A stretch of 64,000 nucleotides of DNA from Streptomyces triticagri. Its GTDB lineage: Bacteria; Actinomycetota; Actinomycetes; Streptomycetales; Streptomycetaceae. Below are positions 27,772-36,625 of the stretch, in pieces. The stretch covers positions 62,001 through 126,000 of the forward strand of contig NZ_QUAK01000120.1 in NCBI RefSeq assembly GCF_003429565.1, read 5' to 3'. The position numbers and the translations under genes were made by a program. The notes under the pieces are model-generated. The model made no database searches. It was not told the DNA's origin and was given only the letters and a program-made list of their open reading frames with translations. How positions within the stretch are numbered: the stretch's first letter is position 1; each line of letters opens with the position of its first letter.

Positions 27772-30222
27772 ATGGCCCGCCGCAGCACGAAGACCCCACC
27801 GCCCGACGATTTCGAGGAGCGGATCCTCGACATCGACGTCGTCGACGAGATGCAGGGCTCCTTCCTCGAGTACGCGTACTCGGTCATCTACTCGCGCGCC
27901 CTGCCGGACGCCCGGGACGGACTGAAGCCGGTGCAGCGCCGCATCGTGCACCAGATGCAGGAGATGGGCCTGCGCCCCGACCGGGGCTATGTGAAGTGCG
28001 CCCGCGTCGTGGGCGAGGTGATGGGCAAGCTGCATCCGCACGGCGACGCGTCGATCTACGACGCCCTGGTGCGGATGGCCCAGCCGTTCTCGATGCGCGT
28101 CCCCCTGGTCGACGGCCACGGCAACTTCGGCTCGTTGGGGAACGACGACCCGCCCGCCGCCATGCGGTACACGGAATGCCGGATGGCCTCGGCGACGTCC
28201 CTGATGACCGACTCCATCGACGAGGACACGGTCGACTTCACGCCGAACTACGACGGCCAGGAGCTCGAGCCGGTCGCCCTCCCGGCGGCATACCCGAATC
28301 TCCTGGTCAACGGCTCGTCGGGCATCGCCGTCGGCATGGCGACCAACATGCCGCCGCACAATCTGGGCGAGGTCATCGCCGCCGCCCGGCACCTGATCAA
28401 GCACCCGGGCGCGGATCTCGAGACGCTGATGCGCTTCGTGCCCGGCCCCGATCTCCCCACCGGCGGACGGATCGTGGGCCTCGGCGGCATCAAGGACGCC
28501 TACGCCACGGGCCGCGGCACCTTCAAGATCCGCGCCACGGCCTCGGTGGAGAACGTCACGGCGCGCCGCAAGGGCCTCGTGGTGACCGAACTGCCCTTCA
28601 GCGTCGGCCCCGAGAAGGTCATCTCCAAGATCAAGGACCTGGTCGGCTCGAAGAAGCTCCAGGGCATCGCGGACGTCAAGGACCTCACCGACCGCGAGCA
28701 CGGACTGCGCCTGGTCATCGAGATCAAGAACGGCTTCGTCCCGGAGGCCGTCCTGGAGCAGCTGTACAAACTGACGCCGATGGAGGAGTCCTTCGGCATC
28801 AACAACGTGGCACTGGTCGACGGCCAGCCCCTCACCCTCGGCCTCAAGGAACTCCTCGAGGTCTATCTGGACCACCGGTTCGACGTGGTGCGGCGGCGCA
28901 GCGAGTTCCGCCGCGGCAAGAAGCGCGACCGGCTGCACCTGGTCGAGGGCCTGCTCGTCGCACTGCTCGACATCGACGAGGTCATCCGGCTCATCCGCTC
29001 CAGCGACAACTCGGCGCAGGCCAAGGAGCGCCTGATGTCCGCGTTCTCACTCAGCGACATCCAGACGCAGTACATCCTGGACACCCCGCTGCGCCGGCTC
29101 ACCAAGTTCGACCGTATCGAGCTGGAGTCGGAGCGCGACCGGCTGACCGCGGAGATCGAGGAGCTCACCCGGATCCTCGATTCGGACGCCGAACTGCGCA
29201 AGCTGGTCTCCGCCGAACTGGCCTCGGTGGCCAAGAAGTTCGGCACCGACCGTCGCACGGTGCTGCTCGAGTCGGCGGGCAAGCCCGCCACGGCGGTGCC
29301 CCTCGAGGTGGCCGACGACCCGTGCCGGGTGCTGCTCTCGTCCACCGGCCTGCTCGCCCGTACGGCCACGGGTGAGCTGCCGTTCGAGGCGGACGCCAAG
29401 CGGGCCAAGCACGATGTGATCGTGTCCGCGGTGCCGGCCACCCAGCGAGGTGAGGTGGGCGCCGTCACCTCGGCGGGCCGCTTGCTGCGGCTCTCCGTGA
29501 TCGACCTCCCGCAGCTGCCGGAGACGGCGAGTACGCCCACGCTGTCGGGCGGCGCGCCGGTCTCGGAGTTCCTCAGCCTGGACACCGGGGAGTCGCTGAT
29601 CTGCCTGATGACGCTCGACGAGTCCTCGCCCGGCCTCGCGCTCGGTACCGCACAGGGTGTGGTGAAGCGCGTGGTGCCCGACTATCCGGCGAACCGCGAG
29701 GAGTTGGAGGTCATCACCCTCAAGGACGGCGACCGCATCGTGGGCGCCTGCGAGCTGCGCACCGGCGAGGAGGATCTCGTCTTCATCACCGACGACGCCC
29801 AACTCCTGCGCTATCAGGCCTCGCAGGTACGCCCTCAGGGCAGACCGGCGGGCGGCATGGCGGGAGTGAAGCTGACCCAGGGCGCGAAGGTGATCTCGTT
29901 CACCGCGGTGGACCCGGGTGCGGACGCGATGGTGTTCACGGTCGCGGGCTCCCGCGGCACGCTCGACGACTCGGTGCAGACCACGGCGAAGATCACGCCG
30001 TTCGACCAGTATCCGCGCAAGGGCCGCGCGACGGGCGGTGTGCGCTGCCAGCGGTTCCTGAAGGGCGAGGACTGCCTGTCCTTCGCCTGGACCGGCCCGG
30101 TCCCGGCCCGTGCGGCCCAGCGCAACGGCAATCCGGCGGAGCTCCCCGAGGTCGATCCGCGCCGCGACGGCTCGGGCGTCTCCCTGGCGAAGCCGGTGGC
30201 GGCGGTGGCCGGGCCGGTGTAG
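27772..30222 (+). CDS. parC: DNA topoisomerase IV subunit A
   Basis: The 816-residue breakage-reunion subunit of a type II topoisomerase decatenates replicated chromosomes with ParE. The catalytic Tyr133 lies in AAMRYTECRM. The quinolone-region sequence is HPHGDASIYDALVRMAQ, with alanine at the position of GyrA Ser83. Beta-pinwheel repeats fill the C-terminal 300 residues (GELPFEADAKRAKHDVIV, QARPGGMAG-like and KGRATGGVR boxes). The start ATG gives MARRSTKTPPP as in relatives, with AAGGAG 12 bases before it. The cognate B subunit is at 45553-47673, about 15 kb away, an arrangement known in S. coelicolor (SCO5822/SCO5836, from memory). Confidence 0.94.
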   Translation: MARRSTKTPPPDDFEERILDIDVVDEMQGSFLEYAYSVIYSRALPDARDGLKPVQRRIVHQMQEMGLRPDRGYVKCARVVGEVMGKLHPHGDASIYDALVRMAQPFSMRVPLVDGHGNFGSLGNDDPPAAMRYTECRMASATSLMTDSIDEDTVDFTPNYDGQELEPVALPAAYPNLLVNGSSGIAVGMATNMPPHNLGEVIAAARHLIKHPGADLETLMRFVPGPDLPTGGRIVGLGGIKDAYATGRGTFKIRATASVENVTARRKGLVVTELPFSVGPEKVISKIKDLVGSKKLQGIADVKDLTDREHGLRLVIEIKNGFVPEAVLEQLYKLTPMEESFGINNVALVDGQPLTLGLKELLEVYLDHRFDVVRRRSEFRRGKKRDRLHLVEGLLVALLDIDEVIRLIRSSDNSAQAKERLMSAFSLSDIQTQYILDTPLRRLTKFDRIELESERDRLTAEIEELTRILDSDAELRKLVSAELASVAKKFGTDRRTVLLESAGKPATAVPLEVADDPCRVLLSSTGLLARTATGELPFEADAKRAKHDVIVSAVPATQRGEVGAVTSAGRLLRLSVIDLPQLPETASTPTLSGGAPVSEFLSLDTGESLICLMTLDESSPGLALGTAQGVVKRVVPDYPANREELEVITLKDGDRIVGACELRTGEEDLVFITDDAQLLRYQASQVRPQGRPAGGMAGVKLTQGAKVISFTAVDPGADAMVFTVAGSRGTLDDSVQTTAKITPFDQYPRKGRATGGVRCQRFLKGEDCLSFAWTGPVPARAAQRNGNPAELPEVDPRRDGSGVSLAKPVAAVAGPV

Positions 30223-30244
30223 GTCCTGCGCGGAGCCGGTCGAG

Positions 30245-30276
30245 GTGAGACGGCCTGCACGGGAGGGCCGTCTCAC
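30245..30276. terminator. Bidirectional terminator between parC and the CobW-family gene
   Basis: GTGAGACGGCC (30245-30255) pairs perfectly with GGCCGTCTCAC (30266-30276) across a 10-base loop, between two convergent genes. The right arm overlaps the first copy of the local duplication that follows. Confidence 0.82.
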
Positions 30277-30326
30277 TCCTCCTCGGGTACGAAGCGCCGG
30301 CTCATTCCTCCTCGGGTACGAAGCGC
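30273..30326. repeat. 29-base tandem duplication at the CobW-family gene end
   Basis: A 25-base segment occurs at 30273-30297 and 30302-30326 with one mismatch, period 29. The right copy contains the last codons and stop of the CobW-family gene (RFVPEEE-stop); the left copy repeats the same ending out of frame. Confidence 0.92.
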
Positions 30327-31357
30327 AGGACGCCCCAGAGCGCCTCCTCCCGGACCTGCTGCGGCTCCTCGTCCCGGCAGGCGTCGAGTTCCGCGGCCAG
30401 GGGCTCGGGGTCGATGCCCGAGCCGATCAGGACGAGCGCGGTGCCGTGCTCCTCGCCTTCCGGCCACGGCTCGGGGTAGAAGCGCAGGAAGCGGCCCACG
30501 GCGTGCAGCACATACCGGTTGCGCGGGTCGTGGGCACCGAAGTCGACGTACCCCTTGATCCGGTAGAGGCCCTCGGGCCTGCGGTCCAGGAAGTCGAGCA
30601 GCGGACGCGGCCCGAGCGGCCGCCCGGTGGCGTACGAGACGCTCTCGTACCCGGCGTGCAGATGGCCGTCGTGCACCGGCGCCCACGCCGAGTCCGCCTC
30701 CCTGCCCTCCCCCGCCACGTCCTCGAAGGACAGCTGGCCGAACCGCTCCGCCCGAGGCTTCCGGTCGAAGAGCAGCTCCGGGTCGATCCTGCCGTACGAG
30801 GCACTCACCACGGCGGCCCCGTCGGCGAGCCCGGCGACGGTCTCCGCAAGCCGCTCGCGGTCCGCGTCCGCCACCCGGTCGGTCTTGTTGAGTACCACCA
30901 GATCGGCGAGGGACAGATGGCGCCCGATCTCCGGGTGCCGCTCGCGGGTGGCCTCGAATTCCGCGGCGTCCACGACCTCGACGAGGCCGCCGTACACGAT
31001 GCGGGGATTGTCGCTGGCGAGCAGCATGCGCACCAGCTCCTGCGGCTCGGCCAGGCCGCTTGCCTCGATCACGATCACATCGAGCCCGACAGAGGGCCGG
31101 GTCAACCGCTTCAGATAGCTGTCGAGTTCACTGCCGTCGACGGCACAGCACAGACAGCCGTTCCCCAGCGAAACCGTCGACCCGACCTGCCCGGACACCG
31201 ACATCGCATCGATCTCGATGGCCCCGAAGTCGTTGACGACCACCCCGACCCGAGTGCCACCGCTCCCCCGCAGCAGCTGATTCAGCACGGTGGTCTTCCC
31301 GGCCCCCAGAAACCCGGCAAGAACGATCACCGGGATCTGTCGTGCGCGTGCTGTCAC
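30302..31357 (-). CDS. CobW/G3E-family GTPase, putative metallochaperone
   Basis: The 351-residue protein starts at GTG. The P-loop is GFLGAGKTT (residues 15-23), the metal-binding CxCC motif is GNGCLCCAV (about residue 70), the guanine motif is NKTD (about residue 158), and the CobW C-terminal domain ends the protein (GLYRIKGYVDFG ... RFLRFYPEPWP). G3E GTPases deliver zinc, cobalt or other metals to client enzymes. No Zur site was recognised upstream. The C-terminal coding end is duplicated 29 bases downstream. The gene is convergent with parC. Confidence 0.93.
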   Translation of the reverse strand: MTARARQIPVIVLAGFLGAGKTTVLNQLLRGSGGTRVGVVVNDFGAIEIDAMSVSGQVGSTVSLGNGCLCCAVDGSELDSYLKRLTRPSVGLDVIVIEASGLAEPQELVRMLLASDNPRIVYGGLVEVVDAAEFEATRERHPEIGRHLSLADLVVLNKTDRVADADRERLAETVAGLADGAAVVSASYGRIDPELLFDRKPRAERFGQLSFEDVAGEGREADSAWAPVHDGHLHAGYESVSYATGRPLGPRPLLDFLDRRPEGLYRIKGYVDFGAHDPRNRYVLHAVGRFLRFYPEPWPEGEEHGTALVLIGSGIDPEPLAAELDACRDEEPQQVREEALWGVLRFVPEEE

Positions 31358-31527
31358 TCCGTGGCTTCCTCACACTCGTACCGGGACACCGCGTCGTCGG
31401 CGCATGCCTCCGCACGATGCGCGGCGGCCTTCCCGGCCAGGGTATTTCCCCTCCGGAGCAGACGGCCAACACGCCTGATCGCGAGTGCCGGGCCGGTGTG
31501 TGAAGTCGAGGTCGCGCGGGTGCCGCC

Positions 31528-33156
31528 TCAGGGGGACAGCCAGGCTGCGGTGTCCGGAGGGAGGGTGCCGTCAGGGGGCAACGGCGTACTGGAGAGCAGT
31601 AGTTCGCGGTGTGCCGGCAGAGGCGCGGGGGTGTCGCCCAGGTTGACGACACAGGCGGCTCCGCCGGGTCGTTCGAACGCGAGGACGCCGGGTGCGGCCG
31701 GCAGCCAGTGCAGCGGGCCGTCGCCGAAGGCGGGCGTCGCGCGGCGCAGCGCGAGGGCCGCTCGGTAGAGGGCGAGCATCGAGTCCGGGTCCCGGTCCTG
31801 CCGGTCCACGGCGTACGAGGACCAGTCCGCCGGCTGCGGCAGCCAGGGTTCGGCGGCGGCCTCGGTGCCGAACCCGGCGTACGGGGCCGATGCCACCCAT
31901 GGCAGCGGGACCCGGCACCCGTCCCGCCCGGGGTCGACACCGCCGGACCGGAAGTGCATCGGATCCTGGATGCGGTCCAGCGGCACCTCGGCCTCGGGCA
32001 GGCCCAACTCCTCGCCCTGGTACACATAGACCGAACCGGGCAGCGCCAGCGTGAGCAGGGCCGCGGCGCGTGCCCTGCGGGTGCCGAGCGCCAGGTCGCT
32101 CGGCGTGCCGAACTCCTTGGCGGCGAAGGAGAATCCGCTGTCCGCGCGCCCGTAGCGGGTCACCGTGCGGGTGATGTCGTGGTTGCACAGCACCCAGGTG
32201 GCCGGGGCTCCGACGGGTGCATGCTCGGCGAGGGTCTCGTCGATGACCGTGCGGAGCCGGTCGGCGTCCCAGGGACAGCTCAGGAAGGACAGGTTGAAGG
32301 CCGTGTGCAGCTCGTCGGACCGCAGATAGCGGGCGAAGCGCTCGGAGTCCGGGAGCCACACCTCGCCGACGAAGATCCCGCCGTACTCGTCGGCGATCGA
32401 CCTCCAGGAGCGGTAGATGCCGTGCAGTTCGTCCCGGTCGATGAAGGGGTGCGGGTCGGTGCCCTCGACGAAGTCGGGGAGTTCGGGGTCCTTCGCGAGC
32501 AGTGCCGCGGAGTCGATGCGTACGCCGGCCACTCCCCGGTCGAACCAGAAGCGCAGGATGTCCTCGTGCTCCTGGCGGACCGCGGGATGCGCCCAGTTGA
32601 GGTCGGGCTGCTGCGGCGCGAACAGGTGCAGGTACCACTCGCCGTCCGCCACCCGGGTCCAGGTGGACGCGGTGGGCGAGAACTGGGACGGCCAGTCGTT
32701 GGGCGGCAGTTCGCCGTTCTCGCCGCGGCCGGGCCTGAAGTGGAACAGCTGCCGCTCGGGGCTGCCGGGCCCGGCATCGAGCGCGGCGCGGAACCAGGCG
32801 TGCTGGTCAGAGACATGGTTCGGCACGATGTCGACGATGGTGCGGATGCCGAGCGCCCGCGCCTCGGCGATCAGCTTCTCGGCCTCGGCGACGGTGCCGA
32901 AGGCGGGGTCGATGACCCGGTAGTCGGTGACGTCGTATCCGCCGTCCACCATCGGGGACAGGTACCAGGGGTTGAACCACAGGGCGTCGACGCCGAGTTC
33001 GGCCAGATACGGCAGTCGGGCGCGGACGCCCGCCAGGTCGCCCGTACCGTCTCCGTCGCCGTCGGCGAAGCTGCGGACGTACACCTGGTAGATGACGGCG
33101 GAGCGCCACCAGTCGTCCCGTTCCTCGGGATTTCGGGCAGGGGTGGGCTGTCCCAC
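31528..33156 (-). CDS. GH13 alpha-glucosidase (oligo-1,6/maltase type)
   Basis: This intracellular alpha-glucosidase has 542 residues and no signal peptide. GH13 regions are present: DIVPNHVS (region I), GVAGVRIDSAALL with nucleophile Asp215 (region II), FVGEVWL with acid/base Glu265 (region III) and LCNHDITR with the transition-state Asp (region IV). GTG at 33156 was chosen because AAAGG lies eight bases before it and the frame further upstream runs through the permease gene. It is the last gene of the ABC uptake operon and would split imported alpha-glucosides (maltose, isomaltose, trehalose-like) into glucose. Confidence 0.92.
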   Translation of the reverse strand: MGQPTPARNPEERDDWWRSAVIYQVYVRSFADGDGDGTGDLAGVRARLPYLAELGVDALWFNPWYLSPMVDGGYDVTDYRVIDPAFGTVAEAEKLIAEARALGIRTIVDIVPNHVSDQHAWFRAALDAGPGSPERQLFHFRPGRGENGELPPNDWPSQFSPTASTWTRVADGEWYLHLFAPQQPDLNWAHPAVRQEHEDILRFWFDRGVAGVRIDSAALLAKDPELPDFVEGTDPHPFIDRDELHGIYRSWRSIADEYGGIFVGEVWLPDSERFARYLRSDELHTAFNLSFLSCPWDADRLRTVIDETLAEHAPVGAPATWVLCNHDITRTVTRYGRADSGFSFAAKEFGTPSDLALGTRRARAAALLTLALPGSVYVYQGEELGLPEAEVPLDRIQDPMHFRSGGVDPGRDGCRVPLPWVASAPYAGFGTEAAAEPWLPQPADWSSYAVDRQDRDPDSMLALYRAALALRRATPAFGDGPLHWLPAAPGVLAFERPGGAACVVNLGDTPAPLPAHRELLLSSTPLPPDGTLPPDTAAWLSP

Positions 33157-33209
33157 GGTGCGTACCTTTCGTCGTGCCGGTTCGTGGTGGGGGTAGGGCG
33201 GCCTGCCGG

Positions 33210-34100
33210 TCAGCCCTTGGTGCTGCCCGCGCTGATGCCGGCGATGATGTGGCGCTGGAAGACCAGGAACATCGCCACCATCGGGATCGAGGCGATCACC
33301 ATGGACGCGATCACCACGGTCAGGGAGATGTTCTGGGTGAGCTGGACGAGCGCCACGCTGATCGGCTGCTTCGAGGTGTCGGAGAAGACCATCAGCGGCC
33401 AGAGGAAGTCCTGCCAGACGTTGACCAGGGCGAAGATGGAGACCACCCCGAGCACGGGCCGGGACATCGGCAGCACGATCGACCACAGCGTGCGCAGCCG
33501 TCCGGCCCCGTCGATCTCGGCGGCCTCCAGGACGTCTCGCGGGATCTGGTCGAAGAACCGTTTCAGGAGATAGAGGTTGAAGGCGTTGGCGACGGCCGGC
33601 AGCCAGATCGCCAGAGGGTCGTTGAGCAGGCTGGTGTGCAGGATCGGCAGATCGGCGACCGTGAGGTACTTCGGTACGACCAGGGCCTGGGCCGGCACCA
33701 TCAGGGTCGCCAGGATCCCACCGAGGATCACCTTGCCGAAGGCGGGCCGGAGTTTGGACAGGGCGTAGGCGGCGGCCGTGCAGAAGATGATCTGCAGGAG
33801 CCAGGCACCGCTCGCCTGGACCACCGTGTTCCACAGGTGGGTGGGCAGCTGCATCAGGTCCCAGGCGTCGGTGTAGCCGCTGAGCTGCCAGGAGTCGGGG
33901 ACCAGCGTCGGTGGCGTACGGACCAGCTCGTCCGGCGACTTCATGGCTCCGGTGACCATCCAGTACACCGGGAACAGGAACGCGAGGGCGAAGAGCAGCA
34001 CCACCCCGGTGAAGACGCACCAGTAGCCGATCTTCCCGCGGCGCTTGGCGAGCGCGAGTGGCGAGACGAGGGTGCGGGTGGCGGACGTGGGCGCGGTCAT
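33210..34100 (-). CDS. Carbohydrate ABC transporter permease (MalG type)
   Basis: The 296-residue inner-membrane permease has six predicted transmembrane helices (first GVVLLFALAFLFPVYWMV, last VVIASMVIASIPMVAMFLV). The EAA loop that docks the ATPase is EAAEIDGAGRLRTLW followed by IVLPMSRP. It forms a heterodimer with the upstream permease. The ATG overlaps the stop of that gene (ATGA). No ATPase gene is present in the operon; as usual in Streptomyces, a shared MsiK-type ATPase elsewhere probably energises it. Confidence 0.94.
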   Translation of the reverse strand: MTAPTSATRTLVSPLALAKRRGKIGYWCVFTGVVLLFALAFLFPVYWMVTGAMKSPDELVRTPPTLVPDSWQLSGYTDAWDLMQLPTHLWNTVVQASGAWLLQIIFCTAAAYALSKLRPAFGKVILGGILATLMVPAQALVVPKYLTVADLPILHTSLLNDPLAIWLPAVANAFNLYLLKRFFDQIPRDVLEAAEIDGAGRLRTLWSIVLPMSRPVLGVVSIFALVNVWQDFLWPLMVFSDTSKQPISVALVQLTQNISLTVVIASMVIASIPMVAMFLVFQRHIIAGISAGSTKG

Positions 34101-35092
34101 GCGGCGTCCTCCTTGGTGCGGGTGAACCGCAGATAGACCGCGGAGAACGCGCTGAGCAACAGCAGAAGCATCACGCTGAGCGCGCAGGCACCTCCGAAGT
34201 CGTTGTAGAGGAAGGCGTATTTGTAGATCAGATAGAGCACGGTGACCGTCGAGTTCTCGGGCCCGCCGCCGGTGATCACGAAGGGTTCGGTGAACACCTG
34301 CATGGTGGCGATGATCTGAAGGAGCATCAGCATGAGGATGATGAACCGGGTCTGCGGGACGGTGACATGGCGCACCCGCTGCCAGATGTTCGCCCCGTCG
34401 AGCTCCGCCGCCTCGTACAACTCGCCCGGGATGCCCTGGAGCGCGGCGAGGTAGATCAGTACGGTGCCGCCCATGTTCGCCCAGGTGGCGACGATGACCA
34501 GGGAGACGAGGGCGGTGTCCGCGCCGTTCGACCAGTTCGAGGTCGGCAGGTGCACAAAGCGCAGCGCCTCGTTGGCCAGGCCCGCGCCCGGGTCGTAGAA
34601 CCACTTCCACAGCAGGGCGCTGACCACCGGCGGGATCATCACCGGCAGGTACACGACCACGCGGAAGAAGGCGCGGGCGTGCCGCAGTTCGTTGAGGACG
34701 AGCGCCATCACGAACGGCACGGCGAAGCCGATGAGCAGCGCGAGCAGGGTGAACGTGAGGGTGTTGCGCCAGGCCGCGCCGAACTCCGGATCCTGGAACA
34801 CCCGGGTGAAGTTGGCCGTGCCCACCCACTCCGGATCGGAGCCCGGCGTGTACTTCTGGAAGGCGATGACCACGGCGCGTACGGCCGGATACCAGGAGAA
34901 CAGCGCGAAGCAGAGCAGTCCGCCGAGCAGGAAGGCATAGGCCCGCGACTGGTCGGCGATCCTGCGGCGCAGCGGCCGGCGCCGGTCCGCGGGGCCCGGA
35001 TTCGGGGCCGTACCGCCGTGCCGTCCGGCGGCGGGCGGTGCGGCCCCGGGATGGCCGGAGTGCGCGGATTCATGGAGCGATGCGGTCTTCAT
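34097..35092 (-). CDS. Carbohydrate ABC transporter permease (MalF type)
   Basis: The 331-residue permease has a Pro/Gly/Ala-rich cytoplasmic N-terminus of about 45 residues and then six transmembrane helices (AYAFLLGGLLCFALFSWYP first). The EAA loop is EAAELDGANIWQRVRHVTVP. It is co-translated with the MalG-type gene by ATGA overlap and begins 6 bases after the stop of the binding-lipoprotein gene. Family features place it in the CUT1 sugar-uptake group. Confidence 0.94.
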   Translation of the reverse strand: MKTASLHESAHSGHPGAAPPAAGRHGGTAPNPGPADRRRPLRRRIADQSRAYAFLLGGLLCFALFSWYPAVRAVVIAFQKYTPGSDPEWVGTANFTRVFQDPEFGAAWRNTLTFTLLALLIGFAVPFVMALVLNELRHARAFFRVVVYLPVMIPPVVSALLWKWFYDPGAGLANEALRFVHLPTSNWSNGADTALVSLVIVATWANMGGTVLIYLAALQGIPGELYEAAELDGANIWQRVRHVTVPQTRFIILMLMLLQIIATMQVFTEPFVITGGGPENSTVTVLYLIYKYAFLYNDFGGACALSVMLLLLLSAFSAVYLRFTRTKEDAA

Positions 35093-35098
35093 CGTGCG

Positions 35099-36451
35099 TC
35101 AGCCCCGGGCCAGGATGCCGTCGATCTTGCCGGACGCCTCCTTGAGGAGCTTGTCGATGTCGGCGTCCTGCTTGGTGAGGACCGCGGACACGGCTCCGTC
35201 GAGTACGGAGTAGATCTGCTGGGCCTTCGGCGGCTCGATCTTCTGGTCCAGCTGCTCGTTGCCGTCCAGGAACGCCTGGTAGTTCTCGACGGGTACGTTC
35301 GCGTACTTCTCCTTGATCTTCTGGTCCTCGACGTCGGACTTGCCGGTCCACAGGCGGGGTTCGGGCAGGCCGACCGGGGAGTCGTTCTTCTTGTCACGGG
35401 CGTAGTCGAAGTTGAAGCCCTTGCCCGGGGTCAGGAACATCTCGTCGAGGAGCTTGAGTCCGGCCTTGATCTGCTCGGGTGTGGCCTTCTTGTTGAACAT
35501 GTAGCCGTCGCCGCCGAGCAGGGTGCCCTCGCCGCCCGGCATGGGGGCCAGGGCGAGGTCCTTGTAGTCGCCGCCCTTCTCCTGGACGAGGATCGGGATG
35601 TTGTCGGGGGCGGCGAGGTACATGCCGAGTTTGCCCGAACCCATCATCTGCTGGACGTCGTTGAGGATGAGCAGCTGCTTGCTGCCCATCGAGCGGTCCT
35701 TCCAGCGCATGTCGTGCAGGGTCTGCAGGACGGCCTTGCCCTCGGGGGTGTTCACCGTGGCCTTCTTGCCGTCCTCGCTGACCACGTCGCCGCCCTGCGA
35801 GTAGACCTCGGCGGTGAAGTGCCAGCCGCCCTGGTTCTGGGCGCTGTAGTCGGCGTATCCGACGGTGCCCTTGCCGAGCGCGGCTATCTTCTTGGCGGCC
35901 GTGCGGACCTCGTCCCAGGTGGCCGGGGGCTTCTCGGGGTCGAGCCCGGCCTCCTTGAAGAGCGTCTTGTTGTAGATCAGGCCCATCGAGTAGTTGGTGC
36001 GCGGGATGCCGTACACCTTGCCGTCGACGGTGTAGATGTCCTTCAGTTCCTGCTTGATGTCCTGGTAGCCCTTGAGGTCCTTCACATACGGGGTGAGGTC
36101 GGCCGCCTGGTTGATGTCGACGACGTGCTTGGCGTCGGTGAAGTACGTGTAGAACACGTCCTCCATCTGTCCGCCGGCCAGCTTGGCGTCGAAGGTCTTC
36201 GGGTCCTGACAGGGGAAGGCGTCGTGGGGCACGACATCGACGTCCGGGTGCTTCTTCTCGAAGGCCTTGACGTCCTCCTGGAAGAACGTGCGGTCGAGCT
36301 TGGCGCTCTTGGGCGGCATGCAGTTGATCGATACCCGGGTCTTGCCGCCGGAGCTGCCGTCCTCCCCCGATCCGCAGGCGGCGAGCCCGCCGAGGGTGAG
36401 CGCGGTGGCGGTGACGGCGGTGCAGGTACGTCGGAACCCTGATCTGGTCAT
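35099..36451 (-). CDS. Extracellular sugar-binding lipoprotein
   Basis: The 450-residue solute-binding protein is of the CUT1 family. The N-terminal signal ends in the lipobox LAAC with Cys26 as the lipidated residue (ALTLGGLAACGSG). The mature part has the two-lobe MalE-type fold (YVKDLKGYQDIKQELKD, YGIPRTNYSMGLIYNK). AGAGGGG precedes the ATG by seven bases. It is the first gene of the four-gene uptake operon and follows the LacI-family gene by 174 bases. A 17-bp perfect palindrome sits in its leader. Ligand inferred as an alpha-glucoside from the GH13 gene in the operon. Confidence 0.93.
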   Translation of the reverse strand: MTRSGFRRTCTAVTATALTLGGLAACGSGEDGSSGGKTRVSINCMPPKSAKLDRTFFQEDVKAFEKKHPDVDVVPHDAFPCQDPKTFDAKLAGGQMEDVFYTYFTDAKHVVDINQAADLTPYVKDLKGYQDIKQELKDIYTVDGKVYGIPRTNYSMGLIYNKTLFKEAGLDPEKPPATWDEVRTAAKKIAALGKGTVGYADYSAQNQGGWHFTAEVYSQGGDVVSEDGKKATVNTPEGKAVLQTLHDMRWKDRSMGSKQLLILNDVQQMMGSGKLGMYLAAPDNIPILVQEKGGDYKDLALAPMPGGEGTLLGGDGYMFNKKATPEQIKAGLKLLDEMFLTPGKGFNFDYARDKKNDSPVGLPEPRLWTGKSDVEDQKIKEKYANVPVENYQAFLDGNEQLDQKIEPPKAQQIYSVLDGAVSAVLTKQDADIDKLLKEASGKIDGILARG

Positions 36452-36480
36452 GGGTGGACCCCTCTGGACGCGTGGGAGCC

Positions 36481-36562
36481 CACAGCGACTCGCTGTGGCG
36501 GCGCTCACTCAAGCACCACCAACAGCTGAGCGCAATATATCGAGCAGATTTCGCAAAAGATT
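36481..36562 (-). promoter_or_regulatory. Leader and candidate operators of the sugar-uptake operon
   Basis: CACAGCGA-C-TCGCTGTG at 36481-36497 is a perfect 17-bp palindrome 30 bases upstream of the binding-protein ATG. Further upstream, two CGCAA half-sites (36531-36535 and 36552-36556, 21 bases apart) lie in an AT-rich segment likely to hold the promoter. The CGCAA halves match the palindrome in front of the LacI gene, so this is the likely site of repression. Assignment is inferred. Confidence 0.42.
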
Positions 36563-36625
36563 GACAGCGCGATGTCCGCCCGGCGATGTACGGAAGCGGG
36601 GCCTCCGCTCCAGTCTCCGGGTGCG

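Noticed and set aside
31528..34020. 830-codon fusion of a permease-like and glucosidase frame
   Set aside because: The N-terminal part is an off-frame shadow of the permease gene. The glucosidase starts at the GTG at 33156 with its own ribosome site.
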